From contig NZ_BMPI01000006.1 in NCBI RefSeq assembly GCF_014647515.1, forward strand, positions 161,371-225,370: DNA of 64,000 bases, in the 5' to 3' direction. The notes beneath the pieces were generated by a model that was not told the DNA's origin, did no database searches, and was given only the letters and a program-made list of their open reading frames with translations. This document shows, piece by piece, positions 34,893-43,007 of the stretch. The stretch comes from Dactylosporangium sucinum (GTDB lineage: Bacteria; Actinomycetota; Actinomycetes; Mycobacteriales; Micromonosporaceae). A program made the translations under genes and the position numbers. Numbering within the stretch: position 1 is the first letter of the stretch; every line of letters starts with the position of its first letter.

Positions 34893-36317
34893 TCAGGCCG
34901 CGTAGGCGATGTCCATGTCCGGGGCCCGCAGGATGTTCGACTGGACGTACACCAGCTCGATCGTGCAGTTGGTGTAGAAGCCCGGCAGCGGGATCGGCGG
35001 GGGCGGGAACGACGGGGTGAAGGTCAACGGCAGGATGCCCAGCACGTTCGCCGAGAACTTCGAGGTGTAGAACTTCACGTCGCCCTCGACCGTCAGCGAG
35101 GAGCTCTTCGTGAGCAGCAGCTTCGGTGCGCCGGGGGTCTGCAGCAAGAACGGGGTCGACGTCGACTTCTTCATGCTGAAGGCCAGCACCTTGACCTTGC
35201 TGCCGTCCTTGCGCTCCAGCTCGGCCACGCCGTCGTAGGTCAGGCTGTCCATCGTCATGACGTCGGCCTTGAGGATCGACGGGGCCGCGGCCACGTGCGG
35301 CTGACCCGGGGCGACCTCGGCCTTCTTGTCGTTCGGCGGGGTCGACGACGGGGCGCAGCTCGGGGCCCTCGACGGCGTCCGGGTCGTGGTCCTGGTGGCC
35401 GACGGGCTCGCGGCCGGGGCGGTGGTGGTCGTGGCGGCCGGGGCCGCCGCCGTCGGTGCGGGGGTCTTGTCGTCGCCGGTGAAGAGGTCCTTGAACCAGT
35501 CCAGCAGCGTGGGGTCCTCGGTCTTCGTCGGCGACGGCGACGGCGACGCGGACGGGGACGGTGCCGCGGAGGGGCTCGCCCCCGGGCTCGGCGCGGTGGC
35601 CGAGCCCGACGGGCGAGCGGTGGGCTGTGCGGTGGGGTTGCCGCACGGGGCGGCGTAGGCCGCGCCCGGATGGTGGGTCGCGCCGGCGATCGAGGCCGCC
35701 AGCACGATCGCCAACAGGAGCGGGCCGATCGCCCGGCGCCGCGGCAGGTGGCCGGGGCCGGACGGGGGCACCTCGTCGTCGGCGCTGCCGGCGCCGTGCA
35801 GCGGGCTGTACTCGGCGGTCGGCAGCTCATCGGTCAGCACGCCCGACGACGGGCGATCGAACATGTCGTCCAGCAGCGCGTCCTCGTCATCCGGCTCGTC
35901 GTCCGCATCGGCGGAAGCGGAAGCGGAAGCGGGATCGGGAACGGGAGCGGGATCGGGATCGGGATCGGCGCCCGGCGACCAGGAGGCGGCCAGGCCGCCG
36001 CCCACCACGCCGAACACCATGCCGAGGAAGAAGCCCCCGAGGTTCAGGCCGATCAGCGAGTACAGCGCCGTCAGCGTGCCCAGGATGCCGTAGAACAGGC
36101 GCTGGCCGGGCGAGAGCCAGGTCAGCAGCCCGCACAGCAGCATCATCGCGGGCAGCACGTACGACAGGAACCCGGTCGGTCCGAAGTGGACCTCCAGGGC
36201 GAGCTCGAGGTTGGCGCTCAGGAACAGTTCCAGGCCCGAGAGCAGCAGGAACAGGCCACCCCAGAACGGCCGCTGGGCGCGCCATCGGCCGAAGCCCGCA
36301 AGGAAAGAGGTGGTCAC
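34893..36317 (-). CDS. DUF6114 family membrane protein
   Basis: 474 aa from GTG 36317, which has GGAGG upstream. Four membrane segments near the N-terminus (about 15-115) match the DUF6114 pattern (PFWGGLFLLLSGLELFL, LLCGLLTWLSPGQRLFYGIL, GGFFLGMVFGVVGGGLA). A Ser/Pro/Asp linker, a fifth helix (about 205-225), a Ser/Thr/Pro-rich stretch and a C-terminal beta-rich domain follow; the domain resembles parts of the neighbouring DUF6230 protein. The pair is conserved in actinomycetes; role unknown. Confidence 0.85.
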   Translation of the reverse strand: MTTSFLAGFGRWRAQRPFWGGLFLLLSGLELFLSANLELALEVHFGPTGFLSYVLPAMMLLCGLLTWLSPGQRLFYGILGTLTALYSLIGLNLGGFFLGMVFGVVGGGLAASWSPGADPDPDPAPVPDPASASASADADDEPDDEDALLDDMFDRPSSGVLTDELPTAEYSPLHGAGSADDEVPPSGPGHLPRRRAIGPLLLAIVLAASIAGATHHPGAAYAAPCGNPTAQPTARPSGSATAPSPGASPSAAPSPSASPSPSPTKTEDPTLLDWFKDLFTGDDKTPAPTAAAPAATTTTAPAASPSATRTTTRTPSRAPSCAPSSTPPNDKKAEVAPGQPHVAAAPSILKADVMTMDSLTYDGVAELERKDGSKVKVLAFSMKKSTSTPFLLQTPGAPKLLLTKSSSLTVEGDVKFYTSKFSANVLGILPLTFTPSFPPPPIPLPGFYTNCTIELVYVQSNILRAPDMDIAYAA

Positions 36318-36352
36318 GGACGTCCTCCAGAAGAACTCACGGAGCAAAGCGC

Positions 36353-36379
36353 GGGCCCGCGGGCGGCACCCGCGGGCCC
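36353..36379 (-). terminator. Intercistronic hairpin between DUF6230 and DUF6114 genes
   Basis: Perfect 11-bp stem GGGCCCGCGGG (36353-36363) with CCCGCGGGCCC (36369-36379) and a 5-nt loop, in the 73-bp gap. It may reduce downstream DUF6114 expression or stabilise the upstream mRNA. Confidence 0.55.
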
Positions 36380-36390
36380 TTTCGGCGGAA

Positions 36391-37032
36391 CTAGAAGCAC
36401 TCCTCCGGGTTGGCACCCGTCGAGACGCTCAGGTCGAGGCCGGTGAGCTTGAACGTGCCGGCGGTGGTCGACCACGCGACCTGCTTGAGGTTGGTGATCA
36501 CGACGCTGTCGGCCTGCTGGGCGAAGCTGCCCTGCAGGCCTCGGGCGTTGGGGCCGCCCTTGGTCAGGTCGGAGGCGTCGATGCCGATCTGGATGTTGCT
36601 GAAGGTCGCGTCACCCTTGAGCGACGACAGGTCGATGAGCAGGTCGGTCGCCTCGGCGGGGTTGCCGCCCTGTCCGGCGTGGATGACCATGCTGACGGGC
36701 AGGCCGGGGACCTTCACCGACTGGCACAGGTTGTAGAGCTTGGCCTGCTTGATGCCGGAGACCGCGACGAAGTGGTTCTTCGGGTCGGCCGGGTTCTGTT
36801 GGTTGCCACCCTTTTCCGTGGCGAGGCCGCCGTACTGGACGAACCCGGTGCCTTCCAGCCGGTCGGCGGAGACCTTGAACTGCTGGCCGGAGACGGCGAA
36901 CGACGCGGCGATCGCGCCGGTCGCCTGGCCGAAGACGATGGCGCCGGCGATGAAGGTGGCCGGCACGACGACGGTCGCGAAGCGCTTCCATCTCGTGCGG
37001 CCCTTCACCGCGCTGCCCTGAGCTACGGACAC
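36391..37032 (-). CDS. DUF6230 family exported protein
   Basis: 213 aa with GTG start and GAGGAG upstream. A basic N-terminus (KGRTRWKRFATVVVPATFIA) leads to a signal or anchor helix, then a beta-rich extracellular domain (FAVSGQQFKVSADRLEGTGF, KQAKLYNLCQSVKVPGLPVS, TFKLTGLDLSVSTG). Cys near 104 and in the final ECF could pair. DUF6230 genes regularly precede DUF6114 genes, as here. Some homologues carry the label cholesterol esterase, which this sequence does not support (no GxSxG). Confidence 0.85.
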   Translation of the reverse strand: MSVAQGSAVKGRTRWKRFATVVVPATFIAGAIVFGQATGAIAASFAVSGQQFKVSADRLEGTGFVQYGGLATEKGGNQQNPADPKNHFVAVSGIKQAKLYNLCQSVKVPGLPVSMVIHAGQGGNPAEATDLLIDLSSLKGDATFSNIQIGIDASDLTKGGPNARGLQGSFAQQADSVVITNLKQVAWSTTAGTFKLTGLDLSVSTGANPEECF

Positions 37033-37638
37033 GTAGGGCTCCTCTTGGTCGCGGGGTGCTGGTGTGCGGCGCTCCTGCGGTGCGGGCGCACGCGTCTTGC
37101 CCCTGCTGCGACCTCCTGTTTCGCTGCCGGGCGGTGTCGTGCAGGAGGTCGGGGCGGGGCGTGCGGACGATGTTGCCCCGTCCCCCGGGCGGGTTCAAGG
37201 CCGGTCGTTACTGGCCGGTAACCCCAGATCGGCGAAAATTTCACGGACCGTAACCAGTGACCGGGCCCACGGTCCGACCCGCCGGTCCATCAAAGCCCCT
37301 GAATCCGGACAAGGCGTCCGTGTGACGGTCACCACACGTGAGCGATCTTGGCGAAGGTCACGGTTCCGTAACGACAAACCCCTGAGGTTCTTTTTCGCCA
37401 TCGACGATGTTCGTTTTCCGAACAAAGGGTGCATACGGTACCTCCCGCAAAACTCGGCATTGCGCGGCGATGGTTAGTTAGCTCCAATAACTAACGAGAT
37501 GGCCGCCATCCATCTCGCCCGGTTAGGAACAAGCGCGGCGGCAGGGTCGGCGCCCCACCGCCCCAGCGCTCAGGAAAAGCGCGATCGGCGCGCGTCTTTG
37601 CCTGGCTGAACCCCCACAGCTCAGGAAGGACACCCGCA
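37033..37638. promoter_or_regulatory. 606-bp divergent regulatory region with five inverted repeats
   Basis: Between the DUF6230 gene (minus) and the sugar-dehydrogenase-like gene (plus) no gene is seen. Inverted repeats are CGACCTCCTG/CAGGAGGTCG (37109-37118, 37142-37151), GTTAC/GTAAC (37207-37222), CGGACCGT/ACGGTCCG (37244-37251, 37269-37276), GTTCG/CGAAC (37409-37423) and GTTAGTTA/TAACTAAC (37473-37480, 37488-37495). The last, ~145 bp before the dehydrogenase start, resembles operators of sugar-responsive ROK/LacI-type repressors. Confidence 0.5.
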
Positions 37639-40479
37639 ATGGCACCATCCCCGCGCCGATGGCGACGGCTGCTCACGGCAGCCTCGCTCGCCGCCGGCAG
37701 CACCGTCGTGGCCGCGTTCGCGAACGCGCCGGCCGCCACGGCGATCCCCCTCCCGGCCAGCGACTATCAGCACGTGCAGCTGGCCCTCGGCAGCGCCGAG
37801 CTCGGCGAGCCGATGTCCCTGGCCGTCATGCCCGACCGGTCGGTGCTGCACACCGCCCGCGACGGCACAGTCCGGGTCACCGACGCCGCCGGGAACACGA
37901 AGGTGGCCGGCAAGCTCTCCGTCTACACACACGACGAGGAGGGCCTGCAGGGCGTCGCGGTCGACCCGGGCTTCGCCACCAACCGCTGGGTCTGGCTGTA
38001 CTACTCGCCGCCGCTGTCCACGCCCGCGGGCGACTCACCGGCCACCGGTACCGACGCGAACTGGAACACCTGGAAGGGACATCTCAACCTGTCCCGCTTC
38101 ACGCTCAAGGCCGACAACACGCTCGACCTGGCCAGCGAGAAGGTCGTGCTCACCGTCGACAACGACCGTGGGCAGTGCTGCCACGTCGGCGGCGACATCG
38201 ACTTCGACGCGCAGGGCAACCTGTACCTGACGACGGGCGACGACACCAACCCGTTCGAGTCGGCGGGCTACTCGCCGCTGGACGAGCGGACCAACCGGAA
38301 CCCGCAGTACGACGCCCAGCGCTCGTCGGCGAACACCAACGACCTGCGGGGCAAGCTGCTGCGGATCAAGCCGAACACCGACGGCACGTACTCCATCCCG
38401 TCCGGCAACCTCTTCCCGCCCGGCACCGCGAAGACCCGTCCCGAGATCTACGCGATGGGCTTCCGCAACCCGTTCCGCATGAGCGTCGACAAGCCCACGG
38501 GCGTGGTCTACCTCGGCGACTACGGACCCGACGCCGGCACCACCAGCAGCACCCGGGGCCCGTCCGGGCAGGTCGAGTTCAACCGGATCACCGCGCCGGG
38601 CAACTACGGCTGGCCGTACTGCACCGGCACGAACACGACCAACGAGACCTACAACAAGTGGGACTTCAACGCCAACACGGGCGGTGCGAAGTACAACTGC
38701 ACCGGCGGGCCGACGAACAGCTCGTTCCGCAACACGGGCCTGACCACCCTGCCCGCCGCCAAACCGGCGTGGATCCGCTACGCCGGCGACGCGGGCAGCC
38801 CGCCCGAGTTCGGCACGGGCTCCGAGTCGCCGATGGGTGGTCCGGTGTACCGCTACAACGCGAGCCTCAACTCGGCGGTGAAGTTCCCGCAGTCCCTGGA
38901 CGGCAACTTCTTCGCCGGCGAGTACGGCCGCCGCTGGATCAAGCCGGTGAAGATCAACGCCGACGGCTCGCCCGGCGAGATCTCCACCTTCCCGTGGGCC
39001 GGCACGCAGGTCATGGACATGGCCTTCGGTCCGGACGGCGCGCTCTACGTGCTCGACTACGGCACCGGCAGCAACAACCAGGCGCTCTACCGGGTCGAGT
39101 ACATCGGTGGCGGCAACCGGGCGCCGACGGCCAAGATCACGCCGTCGGTGACGTCGGGGCCGAACCCGCTCACCGTCTCGTTCTCGTCGGCGGGCAGCGC
39201 GGACCCCGAGGGCGGGGCCCTGACCTACGCCTGGGACTTCGACGGCAACGGTACGACCGACTCGACGGCCGCCAACCCGTCGTTCACGTACACCACGAAC
39301 GGCACCAAGACCCCGACGCTGACCGTGCGGGACCCGCAGGGGCTCACCGGCTCGGCCAGCACGGTGATCACCGTGGGGAACACGGCGCCGACGGTCCGGC
39401 TGACCCTCCCGGCGAGCGGCCAGCTGTTCAACTTCGGTGACGCGATCCCGTTCCAGGTGACGGTCACCGACCCGGAGGACGGCACGATCAACTGCTCCCG
39501 CGTGAGCGTGACGTACTTCCTCGGCCACGACAGCCACTCGCACCAGATCACCGGCAAGACCGGCTGCTCCGGCACGATCACCATCCCGGTCGACGGCGAA
39601 CACGACGCCGCCGCCAACATCTACGGCCTGTTCGACGCGGCGTACACCGACAACGGCGGCCTGACCACGCACAGCATCACCACCCTGCAGCCCAAGCACC
39701 GGCAGGGTGAGCACTTCGCCGCGCAGTCGGGCATCCAGATCGCCAGCCACACGTCCGCCGAAGGCGGAGCCACCGCCGGGTTCATCGAGAACGGCGACTG
39801 GATCTCCTACTCGCCGTACCTGCTGAACAACGCCACCCAGTTCACCGCGCGGGTCTCGTCCGCCGGGGCCGGCGGCACGATCGAGGTGCGCGCCGGCTCG
39901 CCGACGGGCACGCTGCTCGGCACCGCGACCGTGCCCACCACGGGCAGCTGGGAGACGTTCACCAACGTGTCGGCGAACATCTCCGGCGCGCCGTCGACCG
40001 CCACCACGCTGTACCTCGTGTTCAAGGGCGGCGCCGGCAACCTGTTCGACGTCGACGCGTTCACGTTCACGACCGGGACCTCGAGTACACCAGTGGTGAA
40101 CTTGAAGTCGCTGACGAACAACCTGTATGTGTCGGCACCGAACGCGACGACGGCGCTCATCGCCAACTCGTCGACGGTCGGCGTGGCGCAGCAGTTCGAC
40201 CTCGTCGACCTCGGCGGGGGCAAGGTGGCGCTGCGGTCGAAGGCGAACAACATGTACGTGTGCGCCGAGAACGCGGGCGCGAACCCGCTTTTGGCCAACC
40301 GGGCCGCGGTGGGGGCGTGGGAGACGTTCGTCCTCATCCGCAACTCGGACGGCAGCGAAAGCCTGCAGGCGCAGGTCAACGGGATGTACGTGACCGCGGA
40401 GAACAACGGCGCCGGCTCGCTGATCGCGAACCGGACGGCGATCGGACCGTGGGAGAAGTTCGATCTTGTCGGAGCGTGA
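37639..40479 (+). CDS. Secreted multidomain PQQ-type sugar dehydrogenase-like protein
   Basis: 946 aa. Signal peptide with a twin-Arg-like RRWRRLL start. Domains in order: a glucose/sorbosone dehydrogenase (GSDH) six-blade propeller (about 35-490; GLQGVAVDPGFATNRWVWLY, FDAQGNLYLTTGDD, EIYAMGFRNPFRMSV, GEYGRRW); a PKD domain (about 493-580; LTYAWDFDGNGTTDST); an Ig-like part (to 680); a CBM6-type module (about 690-815; FIENGDWISYSPYLL); and a C-terminal beta-trefoil with three fascin-like repeats (about 820-946; NNLYVSA, NNMYVCAENAGANPL, NGMYVTAENNGAG). Secreted carbohydrate oxidation is inferred. AAGGA precedes ATG 37639. Confidence 0.9.
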   Translation: MAPSPRRWRRLLTAASLAAGSTVVAAFANAPAATAIPLPASDYQHVQLALGSAELGEPMSLAVMPDRSVLHTARDGTVRVTDAAGNTKVAGKLSVYTHDEEGLQGVAVDPGFATNRWVWLYYSPPLSTPAGDSPATGTDANWNTWKGHLNLSRFTLKADNTLDLASEKVVLTVDNDRGQCCHVGGDIDFDAQGNLYLTTGDDTNPFESAGYSPLDERTNRNPQYDAQRSSANTNDLRGKLLRIKPNTDGTYSIPSGNLFPPGTAKTRPEIYAMGFRNPFRMSVDKPTGVVYLGDYGPDAGTTSSTRGPSGQVEFNRITAPGNYGWPYCTGTNTTNETYNKWDFNANTGGAKYNCTGGPTNSSFRNTGLTTLPAAKPAWIRYAGDAGSPPEFGTGSESPMGGPVYRYNASLNSAVKFPQSLDGNFFAGEYGRRWIKPVKINADGSPGEISTFPWAGTQVMDMAFGPDGALYVLDYGTGSNNQALYRVEYIGGGNRAPTAKITPSVTSGPNPLTVSFSSAGSADPEGGALTYAWDFDGNGTTDSTAANPSFTYTTNGTKTPTLTVRDPQGLTGSASTVITVGNTAPTVRLTLPASGQLFNFGDAIPFQVTVTDPEDGTINCSRVSVTYFLGHDSHSHQITGKTGCSGTITIPVDGEHDAAANIYGLFDAAYTDNGGLTTHSITTLQPKHRQGEHFAAQSGIQIASHTSAEGGATAGFIENGDWISYSPYLLNNATQFTARVSSAGAGGTIEVRAGSPTGTLLGTATVPTTGSWETFTNVSANISGAPSTATTLYLVFKGGAGNLFDVDAFTFTTGTSSTPVVNLKSLTNNLYVSAPNATTALIANSSTVGVAQQFDLVDLGGGKVALRSKANNMYVCAENAGANPLLANRAAVGAWETFVLIRNSDGSESLQAQVNGMYVTAENNGAGSLIANRTAIGPWEKFDLVGA

Positions 40480-40533
40480 GCATATCGATCGGTAACGCTT
40501 GACACTCTCCGTTGGATCGTGAGTGTATGTGTT

Positions 40534-40571
40534 GGTCCGTGGGGACGGTCGCCGCGCCGTCCCCACGGACC
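40534..40571 (+). terminator. Strong hairpin between the two secreted-enzyme genes
   Basis: Perfect 15-bp stem GGTCCGTGGGGACGG (40534-40548) with CCGTCCCCACGGACC (40557-40571). It separates the dehydrogenase-like and GH2 genes, suggesting separate transcription. TTGACA at 40499-40504 could be part of a promoter for the second gene. Confidence 0.7.
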
Positions 40572-40620
40572 GACCCCGGCCGCCACCGGGGTTGACGCGC
40601 ATACCTCAAGGAGCCCCTCG

Positions 40621-42942
40621 ATGAAGCTCTTCCTCGGCAGACGGGTCGCCCTCGCGCTGGTCCCGCTGCTCGCGACCGCCGGACTGCTCGCGGTGTCGGG
40701 CGGACCGGCGAGCGCCTGGACCCCCAAGACCCCGCCGATGACCACACCCTGGACGAACTCGGTCTCCACCACGAACCCGCTGCCCGAGTACCCGCGGCCG
40801 CAGTTGACCCGGCCGGACTGGCAGAACCTCAACGGCATCTGGGACTTCGCGGTCACCGGCAGCGGGCAGAGCACCCCGCCGGCGACGTTCGGCGAGCAGA
40901 TCCGGGTGCCCTTCCCGGTCGAGTCGGCGCTCTCCGGCATCCAGCGCCGGGTCACCGAGGGCGACAAGCTGTGGTACCGCCGGACGTTCACGATCCCCGC
41001 CGGCTGGAGCGGCCGCCAGGTGCAGCTGAACTTCGGCGCCGTCGACTGGCAGACGACCGTCTGGGTCAACGGCACGCAGGCCGGTGCCGTCCACAGTGGA
41101 GGCTACGACGCCTTCTCCTACGACATCACCGCCCTGCTCAACGGGGGCACCAACACGATCGTGGTCGGCGTCTGGGACCCGACCGACGCGGGCAGCCAGG
41201 CGGTCGGCAAGCAGCGCCGCAACGACGTGCTGCCGCACCCCGGCGGCGGGATCTTCTACACCGGCTCGTCGGGCATCTGGCAGACCGTGTGGCTGGAGCC
41301 GACGCCGTCCGCCCGCATCACCCGGGTCGACCTGGTCCCGAACCTGTCGAACAACACGCTCTCGGTCACCGTGTTCGGCGCCGGCCTGAGCGGCCACACC
41401 GCGTTCGCTTCCGTGCTTTCCGGGACGACGGTGGTCGGCACCGCGAGCGGCTCCACCGGCGCCGCCTTCTCCGTCTCGGTGCCGAACGCACACTTGTGGT
41501 CCCCCAGCGATCCGTTCCTGTACACCGTCCGCGTCGAGCTTCGCAGCGGCTCCACGGTGGTCGATTCGGTCGGCAGCTACGCGGGCATGCGCTCGATCTC
41601 GACCGGGGTCGTCAACGGGCAGCGGCGCATCCTGCTCAACGGCCAGTTCGTGTTCCAGTCGGGCACGCTCGACCAGGGGTACTGGCCGGACGGGATCTCC
41701 ACGGCGCCGACTGACGCGGCGCTGCGCTACGACCTGCAGGCGCACAAGGACCTGGGCTTCAACATGGTGCGCAAGCACATCAAGGTGGAGCCGCAGCGCT
41801 GGTTCTACGCCGCCGACCAGCTGGGCCTGCTGGTGTGGCAGGACATGCCGGCGATGCCGACGGGCAAGAACCCGGACTCGGCGGCCCGCACGCAGTGGGA
41901 GGCCGAGTACGACCGGATCATCGACCAGCACCGCAGCTCGCCGTCGCTCGTCATGTGGGTCAACCAGAACGAGGGCTGGGGGCAGTACGACCAGGCCCGC
42001 ATCGCCAACGAGGTCAAGGCCTACGACCCGTCCCGCCTGGTGAACAACATGAGCGGCGTCAACTGCTGCGGCTCGGTCGACGGCGGCAACGGCGACGTGG
42101 TCGACTTCCACGTCTACGTCGGCCCGGGCGCCACCCGCCCATCCTCGACCCGCGCCGCGGTGCTGGGCGAGTTCGGCGGCCTGGGCCTGCGCGTGGCCGG
42201 CCACGAGTGGTCCCCCGGCAACGGCTTCAGCTACGAGGACCAGGGCAACGCCACCCGCTTGAACGACCGCCTGAACGGCCTCTACGAGCAGCTGCGCACC
42301 GGCGGCCTCCCGTCGGGCCTGTCCGCCTCGGTCTACACCGAGATCACCGACGTGGAGAACGAGGTGAACGGCCTGCTGACCTACGACCGGCAGGTCGTGA
42401 AGGTGGACGCCGCCCGCCTGCGCGCGAGCAACCAGGCCCTGATCGCGGCCTCGTCGAACCCCGGCTCCTTCGTCTCCCTACCGTCCAATGTGTACCGCTC
42501 GTTCCGCGCCACGACGGCCTGCTGCACGACCCGCTACGTTCGGCACCAGAACAGCCTGGGCTACACCGAGGTGGTGACGTCGGGCAGCACCACGCTGCTG
42601 AAGCAGGACGCGACCTGGCGCATCGTCCCCGGCCTGGCCGACTCGTCCTGCTACTCGTTCGAGTCCCGCAACTACCCCGGCCGCTACCTCCGCCACCAGG
42701 CGTTCCGCGTCCGGATCGACACGAACGACAACTCGGCCCTGTTCCGCGCGGACGCCACGTGGTGCGCCCAGTCGGCCACGGGCGGCGTGCGCTTGACGGC
42801 CTGGGGCTTCCCCGGCCAGTACCTCCGCCACTACAACGCCGAGCTGTGGCTGGCGACCCCGGGCGGCCCGAGCACCTACGACAACCCGTCGTCCTTCCTG
42901 GCCGACACGGTCTGGTCCGTGGACGCGGCCTGGGCCCCGTAA
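40621..42942 (+). CDS. Secreted glycoside hydrolase family 2 protein with AbfB-type C-terminal module
   Basis: 773 aa. Signal peptide (MKLFLGRRVALALVPLLATA, cleavage near ASA). GH2 sugar-binding (about 55-235), Ig-like (235-330) and TIM-barrel domains (335-640) are present. The acid/base is E451 in VMWVNQNEGWG and the likely nucleophile E517 in VLGEFGGLG. Residues ~640-773 form an AbfB (CBM42-like) arabinose-binding module (RYVRHQNSLGYTEV, NYPGRYLRHQAF, FPGQYLRHYNAELW). A plant polysaccharide substrate is inferred. AAGGAG precedes ATG 40621. Confidence 0.91.
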   Translation: MKLFLGRRVALALVPLLATAGLLAVSGGPASAWTPKTPPMTTPWTNSVSTTNPLPEYPRPQLTRPDWQNLNGIWDFAVTGSGQSTPPATFGEQIRVPFPVESALSGIQRRVTEGDKLWYRRTFTIPAGWSGRQVQLNFGAVDWQTTVWVNGTQAGAVHSGGYDAFSYDITALLNGGTNTIVVGVWDPTDAGSQAVGKQRRNDVLPHPGGGIFYTGSSGIWQTVWLEPTPSARITRVDLVPNLSNNTLSVTVFGAGLSGHTAFASVLSGTTVVGTASGSTGAAFSVSVPNAHLWSPSDPFLYTVRVELRSGSTVVDSVGSYAGMRSISTGVVNGQRRILLNGQFVFQSGTLDQGYWPDGISTAPTDAALRYDLQAHKDLGFNMVRKHIKVEPQRWFYAADQLGLLVWQDMPAMPTGKNPDSAARTQWEAEYDRIIDQHRSSPSLVMWVNQNEGWGQYDQARIANEVKAYDPSRLVNNMSGVNCCGSVDGGNGDVVDFHVYVGPGATRPSSTRAAVLGEFGGLGLRVAGHEWSPGNGFSYEDQGNATRLNDRLNGLYEQLRTGGLPSGLSASVYTEITDVENEVNGLLTYDRQVVKVDAARLRASNQALIAASSNPGSFVSLPSNVYRSFRATTACCTTRYVRHQNSLGYTEVVTSGSTTLLKQDATWRIVPGLADSSCYSFESRNYPGRYLRHQAFRVRIDTNDNSALFRADATWCAQSATGGVRLTAWGFPGQYLRHYNAELWLATPGGPSTYDNPSSFLADTVWSVDAAWAP

Positions 42943-42951
42943 CACCGTCCA

Positions 42952-43003
42952 CGTCGTCCCGCTCGGCCGAGGCGCGAGCGCTCCGCGGCCGGGCGGGACG
43001 ACG
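42952..43003. terminator. Bidirectional terminator between convergent operons
   Basis: CGTCGTCCCGC-T-CGGCCG (42952-42969) faces CGGCCG-G-GCGGGACGACG (42986-43003), a near-perfect 18-nt inverted repeat with one mismatch. It sits between the GH2 stop and the DUF5682 stop. Confidence 0.75.
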
Positions 43004-43007
43004 AGCA

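Noticed and set aside
37409..37423. GTTCG/CGAAC repeat as a LexA box
   Set aside because: Actinobacterial SOS boxes have the opposite order (CGAAC...GTTCG), and no repair gene is next to it.
38035..40602. 855-codon minus-strand open frame
   Set aside because: Complement of the sugar-dehydrogenase-like gene, low-complexity Arg/Val-rich translation, no ribosome-binding site.
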